Made by a program: the position numbers and the translations under genes
Shown here: piece after piece, positions 62,865 to 64,000 of the stretch
Layout of the letters: each line of letters begins with the position of its first letter
Numbering within the stretch: the first letter of the stretch is position 1
DNA from: Littorina saxatilis
Lineage: Eukaryota > Mollusca > Gastropoda > Littorinimorpha > Littorinidae
Assembly (NCBI RefSeq): GCF_037325665.1
Contig: NC_090250.1
Span: forward strand, 19,536,685 to 19,600,684
Reading direction: 5' to 3'
Length of the DNA: 64,000 nucleotides
Notes under the pieces: generated by a model
The model's input: only the letters and a program-made list of their open reading frames with translations
What the model was told of the DNA's origin: nothing
The model's database searches: none

Positions 62865-63122
62865 ACGACCCTCGTTTCGATTCCCCCTCTATGTTAAAAC
62901 ATTTAGTCAAAACTTGACTAAATGTAAAAAAAGGACACAGAGACAGAGTGCACCACGTACCGAGGACCTCGTTAAACTCCCACCGCCCCTTGCCTGTTCT
63001 GCTGGTGGAAGGAAGGAAGGAAGGAAGGAAGGAAGGAAGGAAGGAAGGAAGGAAGGACGGAAGGACGGAAGGGCAGAGAGATAGACACATGGGTGGGACT
63101 GAACAATTTCATGACTCCTGAA

Positions 63123-63155
<33 letters not shown>

Positions 63156-64000
63156 CCCATAATTGAATCCGGATTTCCAAAATTCCGGTGTATGCCGGAA
63201 GAATCCCACCCTCGGAGACGGAGTGCACCACATACCCAGGACCTCGGCAAACTCCCAGCGCCCCTTGCCCAATCTGCTGGTGGAGACAGCCAGACAGTTG
63301 ATGTGAAACTGGCGGTTTGGTGGCACCCTCCATCGCAAGAACTCCTGCATGCCGACCTTGGCTCCGCGACCCACCGATATCACGTGACCCTAGACATAGA
63401 CGATGTTATTATCTCAAATGAGAAATGAACGACCCTGCAAGCATTTGTGCGTGTGTGGCACATCTATCTTTATGTTTCACGTGACCCTGCAAGCATTTGT
63501 ATGGGTGTGGCACATCCATTTTTATGTTTATCGTACATTATTCTATTTACCTCGAAGTTAAATTGTCAGACTATTCCTTTGTATCGACTGTTCAGGAGTT
63601 TTATAACCAACCCTCACAACAAACACAAACAATCGCATACACACATGGGCACACACTTATTCATTTAGTGACTTGTAGTTATAGTCTTAGCCAAGAGACA
63701 TGTTATAAAAAGATTCAAGAAGGCTCAGTTTCAAAAACCACTCCCTCATGGAACATTCACTCGTTTTGCTAACCTCCCATGAGATCCAGAAAAACCTGAA
63801 CTCGTCCTCGCTGAGCAGATTGACGGTCTGTGCGTGAGCCTTGACAGGGCCCATGGAACTGTCCCTGATGAGAGACTGGGTGTTCTCCTCCGCACCCAGC
63901 ACCACCTCGTACGTCTTGCGTTCAAGGTCACCGTACACCGCACACAGCGACAGGTACCCCTCGCCTGCCGCCCTCACCTGTGTGGAGATGTATGTGAAAA
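42012..64000 (-). CDS. Methyltransf_FA - winged helix - Pfs nucleosidase protein, 3' nine exons
   Basis: Nine exons (63774-64000 and beyond, 63236-63389, 54040-54175, 53227-53363, 52787-52930, 52214-52339, 46151-46302, 44978-45215, 42012-42349) join in frame at consensus sites. Exons a-b form a farnesoic-acid-O-methyltransferase-like domain (YEVVLGAEENTQSLIR, DEFRFFWISWE, VISVGRGAKVG, GRWEF), a binding fold rather than a proven methyltransferase. Exons c-d form a winged helix (MLQLLEDAYPDPLP...LQKKGLVREVETGFWVRM). Exons e-i form a PNP_UDP/Pfs domain like those on NACHT and ankyrin proteins: VAIITALFEEKLAV, VILVGVGGAVP, RLGDVVVSTP, HYGTVGSGRIV, FLVIRGCCDYSDG. The 5' end is outside the window. 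Function is inferred: nucleoside-glycosidic-bond cleavage, possibly as a regulated effector. Confidence 0.85.
42352..43031. repeat. Minisatellite against the exon i acceptor, part 1
   Basis: The unit CAGTGAACATGTCAGGTAAA followed by TATGTCAGGTAGA (33 bp, with 20-bp short forms) continues to the acceptor; on the gene strand the unit reads CTGTCTACCTGACATG, like the true TGTCTACCTGCAG acceptor tract. A transposon at 43032-44209 splits the array. Confidence 0.9.
43032..44209 (-). mobile_element. CAGACCTG-ended transposon, short copy with zinc-finger ORF
   Basis: The ends CAGACCTGCCTAC and GTGTAGTGTAAACAGGTCTG are inverted; CAGGTA lies on both flanks (43026-43031, 44210-44215). A minus-strand frame 43541-43885 encodes MATATNTDSEDFGDQPPPSK, then KYYEEHPCLVSWRKGKHFAH and CTVCNTAFSEKHSG, a BED-like CxxC...H zinc finger found at the start of cut-and-paste transposases. 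The catalytic part is missing. Confidence 0.75.
44210..44553. repeat. Minisatellite against the exon i acceptor, part 2
   Basis: It continues the CAGTGAACATGTCAGGTAGA array interrupted at 43032. It ends about 425 bp before exon h. Confidence 0.9.
44978..45215 (-). CDS. Pfs-gene exon h
   Basis: It encodes VEKIPGGLGYNYNTRTWGST, later RPYSDRPWDGLVEEGKDTLR and ESSFHRPPMQRDRLYMTQAD. This is the linker insert typical of Pfs domains on NLR-like proteins (DRPW and SSFHRPP-type blocks) between the GVGG core and the C-terminal motifs. The acceptor is GTGTCCAG; the donor G|GTGGGT leaves phase 1. Confidence 0.9.
45219..45441. repeat. 26-bp minisatellite against the exon h acceptor
   Basis: The unit CGACACAACACACACATGTA plus CGTCAT repeats about eight times. 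On the gene strand it places GTGTTGTGTC directly before the CAG of the exon h acceptor. Confidence 0.92.
45745..46150. repeat. 50-bp minisatellite, each unit carrying a copy of the exon g donor
   Basis: On the gene strand each unit reads GGGGACAGAAG|GTAAGACAGTG or ...GTAGGACAGTG, closely mimicking the real TGTCAGAAG|GTAAGACAGTG donor at 46151. About eight units follow. Confidence 0.92.
46151..46302 (-). CDS. Pfs-gene exon g (glycine-rich core)
   Basis: It encodes GIFNQVRHVILVGVGGAVPH through VRLGDVVVSTPVDSGGSQYI and YCQK. VILVGVGGAVP and RLGDVVVS are diagnostic of Pfs/PNP folds. The acceptor is TTTCACAG and the donor AAG|GTAAGA, phase 0. Confidence 0.95.
47255..47687. repeat. Segment duplicated at 49665-49995 (copy 1)
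   Basis: Blocks GAGAGAATTAGAAAAAGTGT, AAGTATATAATTATGC and GTGAAATTTGTTTTGCGTTT-like sequence are shared in order with 49665-49995. A poly-C run is at 47313-47333. The two copies flank the tandem MITEs. Confidence 0.7.
47688..48566. mobile_element. AAGTCGCGTAAGGCG repeat, copy 1
   Basis: It starts CAAGTCGCGTAAGGCGAAAA and ends TATTTAGTCAAAACTTGACT followed by AAATATAA, a terminal hairpin. Internally it carries CGGATATGACGTCATC and a CA microsatellite. Copies 2 and 3 are at 48567 and 62021. It is non-coding. Confidence 0.88.
48567..49428. mobile_element. AAGTCGCGTAAGGCG repeat, copy 2
   Basis: It is head-to-tail with copy 1 without spacer. It is highly similar throughout, differing mainly in the CA/CG microsatellite (49311-49362). 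Confidence 0.88.
49665..49995. repeat. Segment duplicated at 47255-47687 (copy 2)
   Basis: It shares GCCACAATTTTCAAGACAGA, GAGAGAATTAGAAAAAGTGT and GGTGCGCATGTGAAATTTGT blocks with copy 1. Confidence 0.7.
50412..50660 (-). pseudogene. Zinc-finger-like ORF fragment inside the long CAGACCTG element
   Basis: The frame encodes MCRICGRRSKAAKDKRHTIR...SSTLCATCAVRL, a CxxC...CxxC pattern that loosely recalls the zinc-binding N-terminal part of RAG1-like and other transposon proteins. It is short, with no start context or neighbours to extend it. A chance or decayed transposon fragment is equally possible. Confidence 0.3.
52018..52136. mobile_element. Short pogo-type MITE
   Basis: The ends CAGTGGAACACAC and GGGGGAGTTCCACTG are inverted; the inner block TCTTAAAAGGGGGAG is typical of the family. 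It lies 78 bp past exon f's donor. Confidence 0.55.
52214..52339 (-). CDS. Pfs-gene exon f
   Basis: It encodes GESEVYTLGQIGKHQVVSTK and then GTGEDAEIASENAATNLL. YTLGQIGKHQVV and the GTG...A motif match the second strand and helix of Pfs domains. The acceptor is TCGTCAG; the donor CTGG|GTAAGA leaves phase 1. Four further acceptors lie upstream at exact 36-nt steps. Confidence 0.92.
52340..52520 (-). repeat. 36-bp array of exon f acceptor copies, in frame
   Basis: Four units of exactly 36 bp repeat the acceptor plus exon start (gene strand: TTTCTCCGTCAG|GTGAATC). Alternative exon starts fall at 52375, 52411, 52447 and 52483. Each unit is stop-free in the gene's frame and would encode GESYDTCVLSSS-like dodecapeptides. 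Confidence 0.9.
52521..52786 (-). repeat. Array of exon e donor copies
   Basis: The gene-strand block GACAACAAGCGCACCTATTT followed by AAAGTGTGGAACAGAGG|GTAGATG copies the exon e 3' end and donor twice, and a shorter third copy lies at 52521-52556. CAGACAGA microsatellite separates them. Confidence 0.85.
52787..52930 (-). CDS. Pfs-gene exon e (start of the nucleosidase domain)
   Basis: It encodes DVQLVKELPLVADKDNIKVA, then IITALFEEKLAVDAMIDNKR and TYLKCKTE. VAIITALFEEKLAV is the first beta strand and catalytic-Glu region of the Pfs/MTAN fold. The acceptor is TTGACAG; the donor GAAG|GTACGT leaves phase 1. Confidence 0.93.
53227..53363 (-). CDS. Pfs-gene exon d (winged helix, second half)
   Basis: It encodes KSVVKQSDNITAIVMLKDLQ then KKGLVREVETGFWVRMQTWA, the recognition helix and wing of a winged helix-turn-helix. 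The acceptor is GTTACAG; the donor G|GTGAGT leaves phase 1. Confidence 0.88.
53735..53890. repeat. Hairpin in the c-d intron
   Basis: GGCTTGCTGTGTCGTACCA (near 53757) is inverted at about 53855-53878, with similar flanks (GAATACTTCAT / ATGTAGTATTC). The origin is unknown. Confidence 0.65.
53938..53990 (-). repeat. Copy of the exon d acceptor region
   Basis: The gene-strand sequence GTAGGAAGAGCATGGTGAAG followed by CAGTCGGACAACATCACAG copies the exon d start (GAAGAGTGTGGTGAAGCAG...), about 600 bp upstream of the real exon. Confidence 0.85.
54040..54175 (-). CDS. Pfs-gene exon c (winged helix, first half)
   Basis: It encodes EKDFHREVRRSKVKLSLLWM then LQLLEDAYPDPLPVNIIF. The acceptor is TTGTCACAG. 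The donor AA|GTATGT leaves phase 2, completed by the first base of exon d. Confidence 0.88.
54265..54500 (-). repeat. Two copies of the exon c acceptor region
   Basis: An about 80-bp block at 54276-54355 repeats 54128-54207 almost exactly (including the acceptor and 45 bases of exon start). A more diverged copy (ATCCTTCTCTGGAGCCATAA) lies at 54424-54495. Confidence 0.88.
54916..54998. repeat. DIRS internal complementary region
   Basis: AGGCTTAAAAAGAAGCCTTAC (reverse complement of the left end) is joined directly to AGTCAATATAACACTTACC (reverse complement of the right end). This is the template thought to allow circle formation in DIRS elements. Confidence 0.9.
59712..60330. repeat. GGTCCGGT-type minisatellite in the DIRS gag-like region
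   Basis: Dense GGTCCGGTGGTCCGGT-like motifs occur, with two long near-identical blocks of about 120 bp (containing CCAGACCACCCGGACCAACA) in tandem. Coding frames here read Gly/Pro/Thr/Asp-rich repeats. Confidence 0.88.
61946..62016. repeat. (GGAA)n microsatellite
   Basis: About 70 bp of GGAA tetranucleotides just before copy 3 of the AAGTCGCGTAAGGCG repeat. A second (GGAA)n tract is at 63007-63070. Confidence 0.95.
62021..62927. mobile_element. AAGTCGCGTAAGGCG repeat, copy 3
   Basis: Same start (CAAGTCGCGTAAGGCG), internal TATGACGTCATCAAAGACAT and hairpin end (TTTAGTCAAAACTTGACTAA) as at 47688. It is more diverged than copies 1 and 2 are from each other. Confidence 0.85.
62943..63008 (-). 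repeat. Copy of the exon b 3' end and donor
   Basis: The gene-strand sequence CACCAGCAGAACAGGCAAGG...TTTAACGAGGTCCTCG|GTACGTGG repeats the end of exon b (CACCAGCAGATTGGGCAAGG...GTCCTGG|GTATGTGG) about 240 bp into the intron. Confidence 0.9.
63236..63389 (-). CDS. Pfs-gene exon b (Methyltransf_FA domain, second half)
   Basis: It encodes GHVISVGRGAKVGMQEFLRW then PNRQFHINCLAVSTSRLGKG and RWEFAEVL. VISVGRG and GRWEF are family-typical. The acceptor is GTCTAG; the donor CTGG|GTATGT leaves phase 1. Confidence 0.88.
63390..63773. other. Intron between exons a and b
   Basis: A block of about 50 bp (GTGACCCTGCAAGCATTTGT) occurs twice near 63425-63535. Otherwise unique AT-rich sequence with no gene. 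Confidence 0.5.
63774..64000 (-). CDS. Pfs-gene exon a (Methyltransf_FA domain, first half, runs off the window)
   Basis: It encodes VRAAGEGYLSLCAVYGDLER then YEVVLGAEENTQSLIRDSSM and SEDEFRFFWISWE, matching the V-A-x-DaxI-LS and IGGWGNTKSVIR pattern of Methyltransf_FA. The frame stays open to the window edge; alternatively the exon begins at a CACACAG acceptor at 63978. The donor GAG|GTTAGC is phase 0. Confidence 0.85.

Overview
The window looks like nuclear DNA of a lophotrochozoan animal, most likely a marine gastropod. Genes are split into short exons spread over tens of kilobases. The introns are packed with SINEs, MITEs, DIRS-type retroelements and microsatellites, and one assembly gap of 200 N is present (39811-40010). 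The taxonomic call is an inference from repeat style and gene content.

Two host genes can be supported, converging on each other. (1) On the + strand, 1533-34902 is an 18-exon neurochondrin (NCDN) gene of about 878 codons. It aligns along its length with vertebrate neurochondrin as I remember it and carries a mollusc-sized disordered insert in exon 12. (2) On the - strand, from the right edge down to 42012, are the last nine exons of a multidomain protein: a farnesoic-acid-O-methyltransferase-like (Methyltransf_FA) domain, then a winged helix, then a Pfs/MTAN-type nucleoside phosphorylase domain. Its 5' end lies beyond the window. About 7 kb of repeats and unassigned sequence (34903-42011) separates the two genes.

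Mobile elements dominate the introns. NCDN intron 3 holds a DIRS-like element (about 5357-18525) with a second DIRS-like element nested inside it (about 5992-12836); both are broken fossils. A third DIRS-like element (54636-61829) sits in the Pfs-gene intron and looks whole, with matching inverted ends and an internal complementary region. There are also a pogo/Tigger-like transposon relic, related pogo-type MITEs, TTAA-flanked MITEs, a perfect 278-bp-arm foldback element, a pair of CAGACCTG-ended transposons with 6-bp target duplications, and several SINEs with clear target-site duplications, some nested.

The most unusual signal is at the exon edges. In both unrelated genes the sequence spanning an intron-exon junction (splice site plus a few dozen bases of exon) has repeatedly been duplicated in tandem on the intron side, giving ladders of extra splice sites. 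NCDN exons 5, 10 and 16 and at least six junctions plus the stop-codon end of the Pfs gene show this. At one Pfs-gene acceptor the unit is exactly 36 bp, stop-free and in frame, so choosing different acceptors would add 12, 24, 36 or 48 residues.
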